Of a stretch of DNA of 64,000 bases, positions 25,859-35,534 are shown piece by piece; position 1 is the stretch's first letter, and every line of letters starts with the position of its first letter. This stretch comes from Bacteroidota bacterium (GTDB lineage Bacteria; Bacteroidota; Bacteroidia; AKYH767-A; OLB10), in contig JADJOZ010000001.1 of the NCBI GenBank assembly GCA_016713525.1, positions 434,001 to 498,000 of the forward strand, in the 5' to 3' direction. Made by a program: the position numbers and the translations under genes. The notes under the pieces were generated by a model. It saw only the letters and a program-made list of their open reading frames with translations. It searched no databases and was not told the origin of the DNA.

Positions 25859-27763
25859 ATGGCTAAGAAACCTACAGAAAATCAATACACTGAAGACAGT
25901 ATTCAGTCCCTCGACTGGAAAGAGCATATCCGCCTTCGCCCCGGAATGTATATCGGGAAACTGGGAGATGGAAGTTCCCGTGACGATGGTATTTATGTGC
26001 TTTTGAAAGAAATTATCGATAACTCCATCGACGAATATGTGATGGGTAATGGTCGTAAAATAGATATTCATATTGGAGAAGGCATTGTTGAAGTACGCGA
26101 TTATGGTCGCGGAATTCCCCTCGGTAAAGTAGTGGAATGCGTTTCTAAGATCAATACCGGCGGTAAATACGACAGCAATGCATTTCAAAAATCTGTAGGA
26201 TTGAATGGTGTTGGTACGAAAGCTGTCAATGCACTTTCATCTAAATTTATTGTGCAATCAATTCGTGAAGGCCAAAGTGTGATCGCCGAATTTAATGTGG
26301 GAAATCTGGTGAAAGAACAAAAAGTGAAAGCACCTAATGAGCCCAATGGAACGATCATCACTTTCACTCCCGATGATTCCATTTTTTCTGATTACAGCTA
26401 CCGAAATGATTTTGTGGAGCAAATGATCCGCAATTACTCTTATTTGAATGTTGGTCTCACTATCTACTTTAACGGACAGCCATTTACTTCAACCGGTGGA
26501 TTGCTCGATTTGTTGAGGGATAATTTAAGTGATGAATCTCTTTATCCTATCATTCATCTTAAAGGTGATGATATTGAAGTAGCATTTACGCATACTCCTG
26601 CTTATGGCGAAGATTATTATTCGTTTGTCAACGGACAACATACTACGCAGGGAGGAACCCATCAGGCAGCTTTCCGTGAAGCTATAGTGAAAACAGCCCG
26701 TGAATTTTATAAGAAAGAATTTGAACCTTCTGATATCCGTTCTTCCATCACAGCTGCTATCAGCATCCGTATTCAGGAACCTGTTTTTGAATCGCAAACT
26801 AAAACGAAACTCGGATCTCAGGTTACCAGTCCGGGTGGACCATCATTAAGAAACTGGATTAATGATTTTATAAAAACAGAACTCGATAATTTCCTTCATA
26901 AAAATCCAATTATCGCAGATGCCTGGTTGAAAAAAATTCAACAGTCGGAGCGGGAACGGAAAGAAATTGCAGGTATTAAAAAACTTGCTAACGAAAGAGC
27001 TAAGAAAGCGAATCTGCATAATAAAAAATTACGCGATTGCAGGGTGCATCTCGATAGTAAACATGCTGACAGATTTGAATCTACATTATTTATTACCGAA
27101 GGTGATTCTGCCAGTGGATCTATCACTATTGCACGGGATGTAAATTTGCAGGCTGTGTTTTCATTGAAAGGAAAGCCTTTGAATTGCTTCGGCCTGACTA
27201 AAAAAATAGTTTATGAGAATGAAGAATTCAACCTGCTTCAAAATGCATTGAATATTGAAAACGGACTCGAAGATCTTCGCTACAGCAAAATAGTTGTGGC
27301 AACTGATGCCGATGTGGATGGTATGCACATTCGTTTGCTTTTATTGACTTTCTTCCTTCAGTTCTTCCCTGATCTGGTTCGAAATGGTCACTTATATATT
27401 TTGCAAACACCACTTTTCAGAGTGAGAAATAAGAAAGAAACCATTTATTGTTACAGTGAACCGGAGCGAATTGCAGCTATTGAAAAACTAAAACCAAAAC
27501 CTGAAATTACCCGATTCAAAGGATTAGGTGAAATATCACCCGATGAATTTAAAGGGTTTATTGGTAAGAAAATTCGTTTGGAACGAGTAGAATTAACCGG
27601 TGAAACTTCGCTTCACAATTTACTCGATTATTACATGGGCAAAAATACACCCGAGCGTCAGGATTTTATTATTACCAACCTGAAGATGGAAGAAGAATTG
27701 ATTGTTGCCCCTAATCAAAGTATTGAACCGGTAGCGGAAACTGAAGAAGTTGAAGTTGCCTAA
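25859..27763 (+). CDS. parE: DNA topoisomerase IV subunit B (ParE)
   Basis: ATPase subunit of the type IIA topoisomerase that decatenates daughter chromosomes. The 634-residue protein has the GHKL fold (EIIDNSIDEYVMGNG, VRDYGRGIPLG, GLNGVGTKAVNALSSKF), a transducer domain with QxK-like KTKLGS (about residue 319), and the TOPRIM domain with LFITEGDSASG (about residue 413) and DADVDGMHIR. Its short length and pairing with a short subunit A point to ParE over GyrB. A near-consensus -7 box TAACTTTA lies at 25800-25807. parC follows after 15 bases. Confidence 0.93.
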   Translation: MAKKPTENQYTEDSIQSLDWKEHIRLRPGMYIGKLGDGSSRDDGIYVLLKEIIDNSIDEYVMGNGRKIDIHIGEGIVEVRDYGRGIPLGKVVECVSKINTGGKYDSNAFQKSVGLNGVGTKAVNALSSKFIVQSIREGQSVIAEFNVGNLVKEQKVKAPNEPNGTIITFTPDDSIFSDYSYRNDFVEQMIRNYSYLNVGLTIYFNGQPFTSTGGLLDLLRDNLSDESLYPIIHLKGDDIEVAFTHTPAYGEDYYSFVNGQHTTQGGTHQAAFREAIVKTAREFYKKEFEPSDIRSSITAAISIRIQEPVFESQTKTKLGSQVTSPGGPSLRNWINDFIKTELDNFLHKNPIIADAWLKKIQQSERERKEIAGIKKLANERAKKANLHNKKLRDCRVHLDSKHADRFESTLFITEGDSASGSITIARDVNLQAVFSLKGKPLNCFGLTKKIVYENEEFNLLQNALNIENGLEDLRYSKIVVATDADVDGMHIRLLLLTFFLQFFPDLVRNGHLYILQTPLFRVRNKKETIYCYSEPERIAAIEKLKPKPEITRFKGLGEISPDEFKGFIGKKIRLERVELTGETSLHNLLDYYMGKNTPERQDFIITNLKMEEELIVAPNQSIEPVAETEEVEVA

Positions 27764-27778
27764 TTTGTTTGTAGCATT

Positions 27779-29947
27779 ATGTCTGAAATGACCCCAATTA
27801 ATAACGATAGCCCGAATAAACACGAAAATCCCGGACATCCCGGAGAAGATACCGCAGCAATTGCAGGTATGTATAAAACTTGGTTCCTCGATTATGCATC
27901 CTATGTAATTCTGGAACGTGCCGTGCCTTATGTTGAAGATGGTTTGAAACCCGTTCAACGCCGGATTCTGCATTCCATGTTTGAAATGGAGGATGGCAGG
28001 TACAATAAGGTTGCAAATATAATTGGTAATACCATGAAGTATCACCCGCATGGGGATGCTTCCATTGGCGATGCACTGGTGCAAATTGGTCAGAAAAATC
28101 TGCTGATAGATACTCAGGGAAACTGGGGTAATGTGCACACCGGCGATAGTGCTGCTGCACCACGTTACATAGAAGCTCGGCTCTCTAAATTTGCACTGGA
28201 AGTAGTATTCAATCCGAAGACTACCGTTTGGCAGCTTTCTTATGACGGTCGTAACCGTGAGCCGGTAACGCTTCCTGTAAAATTCCCACTATTGCTTGCT
28301 ATGGGAGTAGAGGGAATCGCAGTTGGTCTTGCCTCCAAAGTATTACCTCATAACTTTATAGAGTTAATTCAGGGTTCTATTGATGTTCTGAAAGGAAAGA
28401 AAACAAATCTGATGCCTGATTTTGCAACCGGTGGAGTTGCTGATTTTTCGAACTACAAGGAAGGTTTGCGTGGTGGACGTATTCGCATCCGGTCTGTGAT
28501 CGAAAAGATCGATAAGAAAACACTTGTTATAAAGCAGATTCCTTATGGTACTACTACCACATCTGTTATTGAATCCATTCTTGCCGCAGTAGAAAAAGGA
28601 AAAATAAAAATTAAGAAGGTTGAGGACAATACAGCTTCTGAAGTTGAAATTGTGATTAACCTGCATCCCGAAGCATCGCAAGATCCCGATAAAGCAATTG
28701 AAGCTTTGTATGCATTCAGTAATTGCGAAGTTTCCATCTCACCAAACTCCTGTATTATTGAAGATGGACGTCCACGCTTCCTGAGTGTGAATGAAATTCT
28801 GGAGATTTCAACCCGCAATACTGTTGATTTATTAAAGCTGGAACTCGAAATTGCCCGCGATGAGAAAGAAACGGAATGGCACTATAATTCACTCGAGAAA
28901 ATTTTCATTGAGAAAAGAATTTACCGATCACTGGAAGTCTGCGAAACCTGGGATCAGATTATGGATACCATTGAAGCAGGATTAAAACCATACCTGAAAA
29001 ATCTCCGTCGCCCTGTTGTTCACGATGATTATGTTCGCCTGACGGAACTTAAAATAAAGCGTATTTCCCGCTATGATGCCAATCGTGCCGAAGAGAAATT
29101 ACTGGCTATTGAAGCAGAACTTGCTGAAATTAATGACAACCTGAACAACCTGAAGAATTATGCGATTAATTACTTTAAGGAATTACTTAAGAAATTTGGT
29201 AAAGGACGCGAGCGTCGCACGGTAATTTCATCTTTTGAAACTATTGTTGCATCTAAAGTAATTGCCAATAATCAGAAACTTTATGTGAACCGGGAAGAAG
29301 GTTTCGCAGGTTACGGAATGAAACGTGACGAATTTTTACGTGATTGCTCCGATCTTGATGACGTTATTGCCATCACTGGAAATGGTAAGTTTACAGTGAC
29401 CAAAATTGCTGAGAAGGCGTATGTTGGTAAAGATCTTCGTCATATTGATGTATTCAGCAAAAATGATGAAACTACCACCTATAACATGATTTATCAGGAT
29501 GGGAAAGGTGGCGCCATCATGGTGAAACGTTTCTTTATTTCGGGAATAACACGCGATAAAGTTTATGATCTTACTAAAGGTGCTGAAGGTTCCAAAATCC
29601 TTTATCTGGGTGTTTCCGGTCCAACTAACGGTCCACGCGTAAACGTTCATTTGAAGCCAAGGCCGAAATTGAAAAATCTGGTGATTGAAGTCGATTTTAA
29701 TGAGCAACTGACCAAGAACAGATCTGCTATTGGAAATGTGCTGACTAAATTCCCGATTGCCAAACTGCGCGTAATGGGCGGAGGTGATCCCGGTACAGGA
29801 ACGAATGCAGGCTCGGCTCCCAATCCCGCTGTTACACCTAAACCGGTTACCACTCCTGCTGCTGCTGTGAAAAATACTGCGGAAAGCACCGACGATACAC
29901 CCAAAACCGGATCAAACGGTAAAACACAAATCAAACTTGAGTTCTGA
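27779..29947 (+). CDS. parC: DNA topoisomerase IV subunit A (ParC)
   Basis: DNA-cleaving subunit of topoisomerase IV. The 722-residue protein has the breakage-reunion domain (GLKPVQRRILHSMFEMEDGRYNKVANIIGNTMKYHPHGDASI) and the catalytic tyrosine Y130 in DSAAAPRYIEARLS. A reduced C-terminal part follows and ends with a low-complexity Thr/Pro/Ala tail (about residues 665-715), with no complete set of GyrA C-terminal blades or GyrA box. This is the usual ParC form in Bacteroidota. The last bases overlap the start of the downstream methyltransferase. Confidence 0.92.
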   Translation: MSEMTPINNDSPNKHENPGHPGEDTAAIAGMYKTWFLDYASYVILERAVPYVEDGLKPVQRRILHSMFEMEDGRYNKVANIIGNTMKYHPHGDASIGDALVQIGQKNLLIDTQGNWGNVHTGDSAAAPRYIEARLSKFALEVVFNPKTTVWQLSYDGRNREPVTLPVKFPLLLAMGVEGIAVGLASKVLPHNFIELIQGSIDVLKGKKTNLMPDFATGGVADFSNYKEGLRGGRIRIRSVIEKIDKKTLVIKQIPYGTTTTSVIESILAAVEKGKIKIKKVEDNTASEVEIVINLHPEASQDPDKAIEALYAFSNCEVSISPNSCIIEDGRPRFLSVNEILEISTRNTVDLLKLELEIARDEKETEWHYNSLEKIFIEKRIYRSLEVCETWDQIMDTIEAGLKPYLKNLRRPVVHDDYVRLTELKIKRISRYDANRAEEKLLAIEAELAEINDNLNNLKNYAINYFKELLKKFGKGRERRTVISSFETIVASKVIANNQKLYVNREEGFAGYGMKRDEFLRDCSDLDDVIAITGNGKFTVTKIAEKAYVGKDLRHIDVFSKNDETTTYNMIYQDGKGGAIMVKRFFISGITRDKVYDLTKGAEGSKILYLGVSGPTNGPRVNVHLKPRPKLKNLVIEVDFNEQLTKNRSAIGNVLTKFPIAKLRVMGGGDPGTGTNAGSAPNPAVTPKPVTTPAAAVKNTAESTDDTPKTGSNGKTQIKLEF

Positions 29948-31148
29948 AGAATTAAATTCTCAGAAAATATTTGATGCTGCACTTCGTACCATTCATCAGC
30001 TGATTGATGGTTATGACGGCAATGTGCCACTCGTTCGTTATCTCAAAGATAATTTCAGAAGTAACCGGAAGTATGGCTCCCGCGACAGAAAATTATATAC
30101 GGCCTGGGCTTTTTGCTGGTATCGTTTTGGTAAAAATCTGACAGAGCTTTCATTCAACAGACGTATCACATTAGCCTGGTATATTTGTCATGGTTGGAAT
30201 ACAGATATCAGCCGGTATTTTGCCCTGCAATATTTAACTCATAAAGATCAGCTTCCGAATGCAGGAGATCCGCACGAGCGTTTGAAACACCTGCAGCTTT
30301 GTTATCCTGCGTTCGATGTTAAATTGCTGTTTCCCTTCAAGGCACCATTGTCGGATCAAATTTCAACTGAAGCATTCTGTTTTTCACATGTGCTCCAACC
30401 GTTAGTTTGGACCAGACCATTTCCCGGGTTTCGCGAAAAAATTATAGATGCTGCCATCTCACAGCAATTGCATCTTGTGGTTAAAGATGCTCCAACGTTT
30501 GCCATCGGATTTCCTCCTGGTTTTAATATTGAAAATTTGCCATTCACCAAGGGTAATCATTATGAGATTCAGGATTTATCATCCCAGCTTTGTGGTCTGC
30601 AAATTCCGGCATCATCAAATCAGCATTGGTGGGATTGCTGCTGTGGGGCAGGAGGGAAGTCACTGCAACTTTTGCAACGGGTTCCCGCAGTGAAAATCCA
30701 TGCTACCGATATCAGAAAATCAATTTTGGAAAATTTTAAGGAACGGTTACCGGCATCGTTTAAAAAACAGGTGACATTCGCTGTGACCGATTTAGCTGCT
30801 TCCGCCGAAAAGCAACCGAATGTTTTTTATGACGGAATAATTGCCGATGTACCGTGTTCCGGATCGGGTACCTGGGCACGAACCCCGGAGTATTTAACAC
30901 ATTTTAAAGAAGAGGAATTGCTCAGTTTTCGTTCCCGACAAGAGAAAATCGTGCTGAATGCGCTGCCTCACATGAAGTCAGGTGGTTTTTTTGTTTACAT
31001 GACCTGCTCTGTTTTTAAACTGGAAAATGAAGGCATGGTAGACTTTATTCTACAGCATGCAAGTCTGAAACTTGTTCAAAATGAGACTGTTTGCGGATTT
31101 AATGACTTGGCTGACTCTATGTTTTATGCCATTTTCAAAAAGGACTGA
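29937..31148 (+). CDS. RsmB/NOP2-family RNA m5C methyltransferase
   Basis: A SAM-dependent cytosine-5 RNA methyltransferase acting on rRNA. In the 403-residue protein the SAM motif is WWDCCCGAGGKSLQLL (about residue 230), motif IV with a catalytic Cys is DVPCSGSGTWARTPE (about residue 302), and motif VI carries the other Cys in MTCSVFKLENE. The region EIQDLSSQLCGL is the QD.sSQ motif of the RsmB group. The N-terminal 140 residues form an RsmB-like helical region without the full NusB domain. The start is a TTG overlapping the last 11 bases of parC, the only start giving a complete N-terminal region. Confidence 0.88.
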   Translation: MSSEELNSQKIFDAALRTIHQLIDGYDGNVPLVRYLKDNFRSNRKYGSRDRKLYTAWAFCWYRFGKNLTELSFNRRITLAWYICHGWNTDISRYFALQYLTHKDQLPNAGDPHERLKHLQLCYPAFDVKLLFPFKAPLSDQISTEAFCFSHVLQPLVWTRPFPGFREKIIDAAISQQLHLVVKDAPTFAIGFPPGFNIENLPFTKGNHYEIQDLSSQLCGLQIPASSNQHWWDCCCGAGGKSLQLLQRVPAVKIHATDIRKSILENFKERLPASFKKQVTFAVTDLAASAEKQPNVFYDGIIADVPCSGSGTWARTPEYLTHFKEEELLSFRSRQEKIVLNALPHMKSGGFFVYMTCSVFKLENEGMVDFILQHASLKLVQNETVCGFNDLADSMFYAIFKKD

Positions 31149-31243
31149 TTTGCTCGGTTAGTCTTCCGAAAAGGATTACTCGAATGGTTTCTTGTACTTA
31201 ACATATTTTATCGGATTACTCCTGAGGGTGCTGGTAAAATCCC

Positions 31244-31251
31244 TAAATTTG
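31244..31251 (+). promoter_or_regulatory. Candidate -7 promoter box (TAAATTTG) for the LVIVD/T9SS gene
   Basis: Matches TAnnTTTG; 23 bases separate it from the ATG at 31275. Confidence 0.45.
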
Positions 31252-31274
31252 ATTCCTCAAACCAACCTTGCTAA

Positions 31275-33662
31275 ATGAAAAAGAATCTGATTACCCTGAT
31301 GGCGCTGCTAATCTGCACCGTCGGATTTGCACAAAATTTTAACATGACCTTAAGAGCGGTCTTACCTTATGGAGTATCGCTATCCAATATTGGAGGTTAT
31401 GTCGATTCACAAGGAAATGAATACGCTTTAGTAGGTTATTACGAAGGCCTTTCTATTGTGGATGTAACTGATCCCGATAATCCTGTAGAAGCATTCATGA
31501 TCCCCGGTGCTCAATCTGACTGGCGTGAAGTGAAAGTTTGGGATACCTATGCTTATGTTACTACTGAAGGTGGTAACAGCGGTTTACAAATTGTTGATCT
31601 CTCCGATTTACCAAACTCCGTAAATTCAAAATATTGGGCTGGAAGTGGTGCAATCAATAATCAATTGGAGACCATCCACGCTTTGCATATTGATGCCGCT
31701 CACGTTTATCTTTTTGGAAGTAATTTGTTTAATGGTTCAGCTCTTGTAGTTGATCTTGCAGATCCTTGGAATCCTGTGTACAAAGGACATACTCCCGGAA
31801 CTTATATTCACGATGGCTATGTCAGAAATGATACGCTGTGGGGTGGTCATATTTACGATGGATATTTTGCTGTTTATAATGTAGCTGATAAGACAAATCC
31901 GATTCTGCTTGCTCAGCAAAATACTCCAAACAATTTTACACATAACACCTGGTTGAATGATGCAGGAACTGTATTGTTCACTACAGATGAAACAAATGAT
32001 TCTTACCTTACATCGTATGATATTACTGATCTAGGTAACATCACGGAACTCGATCGTTACCAGATCACACCAGGTTCAGGTTCTATCGTTCACAATACAC
32101 ATGTATTAAACGATTTTGCTGTTACCTCATGGTACAAAGATGGTGTTTCAATAACTGACGTTTCGAGACCTGAAAATATTATCAGCGTTGGTTCTTACGA
32201 TACTTACACACAAGGTGCCGGCGGCGGTTTCGATGGCTGCTGGGGTGTTTATCCTTTCCTTCCTTCAGGAACAATTGTAGCTTCTGATATGGCTAATGGT
32301 CTGGTAGTGTTAACTCCAACATACATTCGTGCATGCTACCTCGAAGGTATTGTAACTGATTCCGTGTCAGGTTTAGCTTTAGGAAATGCTACTGTTCAGG
32401 TTCTTACAACAGCACTTGCTCCGATTACAAATATTACGGGAGAATATAAAACAGGAACAGTAACTCCGGGAACTGTTTCTATTCAGGTTTCCCGTGCGGG
32501 CTATGAAACAAAAACAATTAATGGTATTGTGTTGGTAAACGGTCAACTCACTGTTGTGGATGTTGAATTGAATCCGTTAAACGCTTTCACTGCTACAGGA
32601 CAGGTTATTGATGCTGTTTCTGGTTTGCCGGTTCCAAATGCTAAAGTGCAAATATGGAATGCTTCTACAGATAATCAAATCACTGCCGATGCCAATGGAA
32701 ATTTCGCCATTCCTGCATTCTTCCCCGATAATTATAACATCGATGCCGGCAAATGGGGATATGTTACTTATTGCTCGAACTCACAAGCTCTCAATAGCGG
32801 AACTGTTCCTTACGTGATTCAATTACAACCCGGAATTTATGATGACTTTACTTTTGATTTAGGATGGACTGTTACAGGTGCTTCAGGTAATTCATGGGAA
32901 CGTGGTGAGCCGGATGGAACCGTAACTCAAGGTCCCGGAGGAGGTGCTGTTGCAAATCCTGATGTTGATGTTACCAATGATTGTCGCGATAAATGCTACG
33001 TTACCGATAATGGTGGTGGCGGTGCATGGGATAATGATGTGGATGGTGGTAATACAATTCTTACTTCACCAATTTTTGATGCTACTTCTTTCCTGAATCC
33101 GGATGTGAAATATGCAAGATGGTTTTATAATGGTGGTAACAACGGTGGTGGTTCTGCAGATGATACACTTACTGTTAAAATTACCAATGGTATTACAACC
33201 GTTACTTTAGAAACATTATTTCCAAATTCACCAAACAATTCCTCGTGGGTGAATCGTACATATAGCATTGCTCAATACCTTACACCGACTGCAAACATGA
33301 AACTGATTGTTGAAACTGCAGATTGGGGCCCGGTGTTTAATATTGTTGAAGGTGGCCTCGATAAATTTGAAGTTACCGAAGGACCGGTAAGCATCGCTGA
33401 GAATATTGCATCGGCAAAACTTTCTGCTTATCCGAATCCGTTTAACAACGCCGTAAGAATTGTATTCAACAGTAATTTACTAGTTGGTGAAACAACTTTG
33501 GTAATAGCAGATATTTCCGGCAGAATAATCAGCAATGAAATAATTGATGCTACAAAAGGATATGTTGATGCCGGTTCTGATTTAGCTGCAGGAATCTATA
33601 CTGCACAATTAATCAACAAAGGTGTTGCTTCAAGTCCGGTTAAAATTACAAAAGTGAAGTAA
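31275..33662 (+). CDS. Secreted LVIVD-repeat 'choice-of-anchor B' protein with T9SS sorting domain
   Basis: A 795-residue exported surface protein. The signal peptide ends VGFAQ. Residues ~30-350 are LVIVD-like beta-propeller repeats (YEGLSIVDVTDPDNPVEAF, GLQIVDLSDLPN, GVSITDVSRPENI). Two carboxypeptidase-regulatory-like domains follow (about 352-438 and 440-520), then a Gly/Asp-rich jelly-roll region, and a C-terminal type A sorting domain (SAYPNPFNNAVRIVFNS...AAGIYTAQLINKG) for export by the type IX system. The repeats resemble those of proteins named 'choice-of-anchor B'. It has its own promoter and terminator. Ligand or enzymatic activity cannot be read from the sequence. Confidence 0.9.
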   Translation: MKKNLITLMALLICTVGFAQNFNMTLRAVLPYGVSLSNIGGYVDSQGNEYALVGYYEGLSIVDVTDPDNPVEAFMIPGAQSDWREVKVWDTYAYVTTEGGNSGLQIVDLSDLPNSVNSKYWAGSGAINNQLETIHALHIDAAHVYLFGSNLFNGSALVVDLADPWNPVYKGHTPGTYIHDGYVRNDTLWGGHIYDGYFAVYNVADKTNPILLAQQNTPNNFTHNTWLNDAGTVLFTTDETNDSYLTSYDITDLGNITELDRYQITPGSGSIVHNTHVLNDFAVTSWYKDGVSITDVSRPENIISVGSYDTYTQGAGGGFDGCWGVYPFLPSGTIVASDMANGLVVLTPTYIRACYLEGIVTDSVSGLALGNATVQVLTTALAPITNITGEYKTGTVTPGTVSIQVSRAGYETKTINGIVLVNGQLTVVDVELNPLNAFTATGQVIDAVSGLPVPNAKVQIWNASTDNQITADANGNFAIPAFFPDNYNIDAGKWGYVTYCSNSQALNSGTVPYVIQLQPGIYDDFTFDLGWTVTGASGNSWERGEPDGTVTQGPGGGAVANPDVDVTNDCRDKCYVTDNGGGGAWDNDVDGGNTILTSPIFDATSFLNPDVKYARWFYNGGNNGGGSADDTLTVKITNGITTVTLETLFPNSPNNSSWVNRTYSIAQYLTPTANMKLIVETADWGPVFNIVEGGLDKFEVTEGPVSIAENIASAKLSAYPNPFNNAVRIVFNSNLLVGETTLVIADISGRIISNEIIDATKGYVDAGSDLAAGIYTAQLINKGVASSPVKITKVK

Positions 33663-33677
33663 TAAAATATTTAGCAT

Positions 33678-33712
33678 AAAAAAAGGGAGTCAAATAATGG
33701 CTCCCTTTTTTT
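33678..33712. terminator. Bidirectional terminator between the LVIVD gene and ychF
   Basis: AAAAAAAGGGAG pairs with CTCCCTTTTTTT around an 11-base loop, giving a T-run in both directions between two convergent genes. Confidence 0.9.
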
Positions 33713-33729
33713 ATTGGATGAAATTGTAA

Positions 33730-34830
33730 TTAAACATTGAAACGGAAGTGCATTACATCTCCGTCGCACACTACATATTCTTTTCCTTCTATAGCTAATT
33801 TACCTGCTTCTTTACATGCTTGTTCGGATCCGTACTTTACATAATCATCGTAATGAATTACTTCGGCACGAATAAATCCTTTTTCAAAATCGGTGTGGAT
33901 TACTCCGGCTGCCTGTGGTGCAGTCATGCCCTTATGAATAGTCCATGCACGCACTTCTTTTACACCGGCAGTGAAATAAGTGTAAAGCTCCAGTAAGCGA
34001 TAAGCAGCCTGAATAAGTTTACTTACTCCCGATTCTGTCAATCCCAGATCATCAAGAAAAACTTTACGGTCTTCATAGCTATCCATCGCTGCTATATCAG
34101 CTTCAATGGCCGCAGCAATTACAAGTACTTCTGCATTTTCACCTTTGACAGCTTCCTTAACCAGATCCACATATTTGTTTCCGGTTAAGACCGATTTCTC
34201 ATCAACATTACACACATACATCACCGGTTTATCGGTTAGTAAGTACAAATCTGCAATGTATTGCTTGTCTTCAGGTTGCACCGGTGCCGAACGTGCCGAT
34301 TTGCCCTGCTCCAAATGTTTTTTATAGATTAAAAGTGCTTCGTATGCTTTCTTAGCTTCTTTATCGGTTCCAACCCGGGCTGCTTTTTCTACTTTTTGAA
34401 TCTTCTTGTCAACAGCATCCAGATCCTTTAATTGCAATTCGATATCGATGGTTTCTTTATCTCTGATCGGATTCACACTTCCATCCACGTGCACCACATT
34501 CGGATCATCGAAGCAGCGCAAAACATGCAAAATGGCATCTGTTTCCCGGATATTAGCCAAAAACTGATTGCCCAATCCTTCGCCTTTGCTGGCACCTTTC
34601 ACCAATCCGGCAATATCAACGATTTCCACTGTGGTGGGAAGCACTCTTTGAGGCTGAACCAGTCTTTCCAACTCTTTTAGTCGGTCATCAGGAACGGTAA
34701 TTACCCCGATATTCGGTTCAATAGTACAAAAAGGAAAATTTGCTGCCTGTGCTTTGGCATTCGATAAACAATTGAATAAGGTTGATTTACCAACATTTGG
34801 GAGACCAACTATTCCGCATTTTAAGCCCAT
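33730..34830 (-). CDS. ychF: Redox-regulated ATPase/GTPase YchF (OLA1 family)
   Basis: A TRAFAC-class P-loop NTPase that associates with ribosomes. The 366-residue protein has G1 GLPNVGKST (about residue 8), G3 DIAGLVKGASKGEGLGNQFL (about residue 71) and a NKxD position replaced by YVCNVDEKS, consistent with the ATP preference of YchF. The C-terminal TGS-like domain has the conserved GVKEVRAWTIHKGMTAPQAAGVIHTDFEKGFIRAEV block. It is divergent from the S4-domain gene and has a candidate -7 box at 34859-34866. Confidence 0.97.
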   Translation of the reverse strand: MGLKCGIVGLPNVGKSTLFNCLSNAKAQAANFPFCTIEPNIGVITVPDDRLKELERLVQPQRVLPTTVEIVDIAGLVKGASKGEGLGNQFLANIRETDAILHVLRCFDDPNVVHVDGSVNPIRDKETIDIELQLKDLDAVDKKIQKVEKAARVGTDKEAKKAYEALLIYKKHLEQGKSARSAPVQPEDKQYIADLYLLTDKPVMYVCNVDEKSVLTGNKYVDLVKEAVKGENAEVLVIAAAIEADIAAMDSYEDRKVFLDDLGLTESGVSKLIQAAYRLLELYTYFTAGVKEVRAWTIHKGMTAPQAAGVIHTDFEKGFIRAEVIHYDDYVKYGSEQACKEAGKLAIEGKEYVVCDGDVMHFRFNV

Positions 34831-34858
34831 AATTCTGTTACTTTATTTTTCAAGGGCG

Positions 34859-34866
34859 CAAAGGTA
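34859..34866 (-). promoter_or_regulatory. Candidate -7 promoter box (TACCTTTG) for ychF
   Basis: On the minus strand ATTACCTTTGC, identical over 11 bases to the box in front of mutS2 (39231-39238). Leader about 24 nt. Confidence 0.5.
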
Positions 34867-34919
34867 ATGTTTTCCACGGATTTTGCATATAAGGCCGCTA
34901 CCACCTTACTTTGTAGGAT

Positions 34920-35303
34920 ATGGAAAAGGTCAGAATCGACAAGTATTTATGGGCAGTGCGCATTTTCAAGACCCGCAGTCTGGCTGCCCATGCCTGTGAG
35001 ATGGAAAAAATTAAGATTGGAGGGCAATTGGTAAAAGCCTCCCGAAACGTCAATACAGGCGACATTATCACCGTTAAATCGGGTCCCTTTGAACGGACAC
35101 TAAAAGTAGTTCAACTTGTCCATAACAGACAAGGAGCAAAACTGGTTCCCGATTACTGCATCGACATAACCCCGGCCGAGGTAACCGACAAAATGAAAGC
35201 CGCCGCTGCCGCCCGTAGTGCATGGCGACAACCGGGATTAGGAAGACCCACTAAAAAAGAAAGAAGAGACCTGGATGATTATACCGATTTCGATGACTGG
35301 TGA
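34920..35303 (+). CDS. S4-domain RNA-binding protein (Hsp15-like)
   Basis: A 127-residue protein with an N-terminal S4 domain: VRIDKYLWAVRIFKTRSLAAHACEMEKIKIGGQLVKASRNVNTGDIITV (residues ~3-52). E. coli Hsp15 binds free 50S subunits with stalled nascent chains; this protein probably has the same ribosome-rescue role. The C-terminal part is basic (ARSAWRQPGLGRPTKKERRDLDDY), as in Hsp15. The start ATG is close to a near-consensus TACTTTG, so the leader is short. A hairpin and repeat array begin at the base after its stop. Confidence 0.9.
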   Translation: MEKVRIDKYLWAVRIFKTRSLAAHACEMEKIKIGGQLVKASRNVNTGDIITVKSGPFERTLKVVQLVHNRQGAKLVPDYCIDITPAEVTDKMKAAAAARSAWRQPGLGRPTKKERRDLDDYTDFDDW

Positions 35304-35406
35304 GTTACAAAACACTGGTGTGTTTTGTAACGTCATTCGCAGCTGAAGCTACTGTCATTGGCGGCTAACGCCGCGTCATTGGCGGCAGAGCCGCTGTCAT
35401 TAGGTC
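35304..35406 (+). repeat. GTCATT-linked hairpin array directly after the S4-domain gene
   Basis: The first base after TGA starts a perfect hairpin, GTTACAAAACAC/GTGTTTTGTAAC with loop TGGT (35304-35331). Then come GTCATT, CGCAGC-TGAA-GCTACT, GTCATT, GGCGGC-TAAC-GCCGC, GTCATT, GGCGGC-AGA-GCCGCT, GTCATT, AG, GTCATT. The order matches the array on the cytochrome c gene (12728-12853) unit by unit. Confidence 0.88.
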
Positions 35407-35534
35407 ATTAGCGATCAGTAATACGGGAAATAAAACTCAGAAATCTAATTGGCATTCTGCAGCCAATTTTTGGTAACTATCAAATAACAAAAAGTCAATT
35501 AGGCCATGATATATATAAAAAACTAAGAACTACT

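Noticed and set aside
35304..35331. Ordinary terminator for the S4-domain gene
   Set aside because: The 12-bp stem with TGGT loop is strong, but it is not followed by a T-run and is continued by the GTCATT hairpin series, so it is described with the repeat module.
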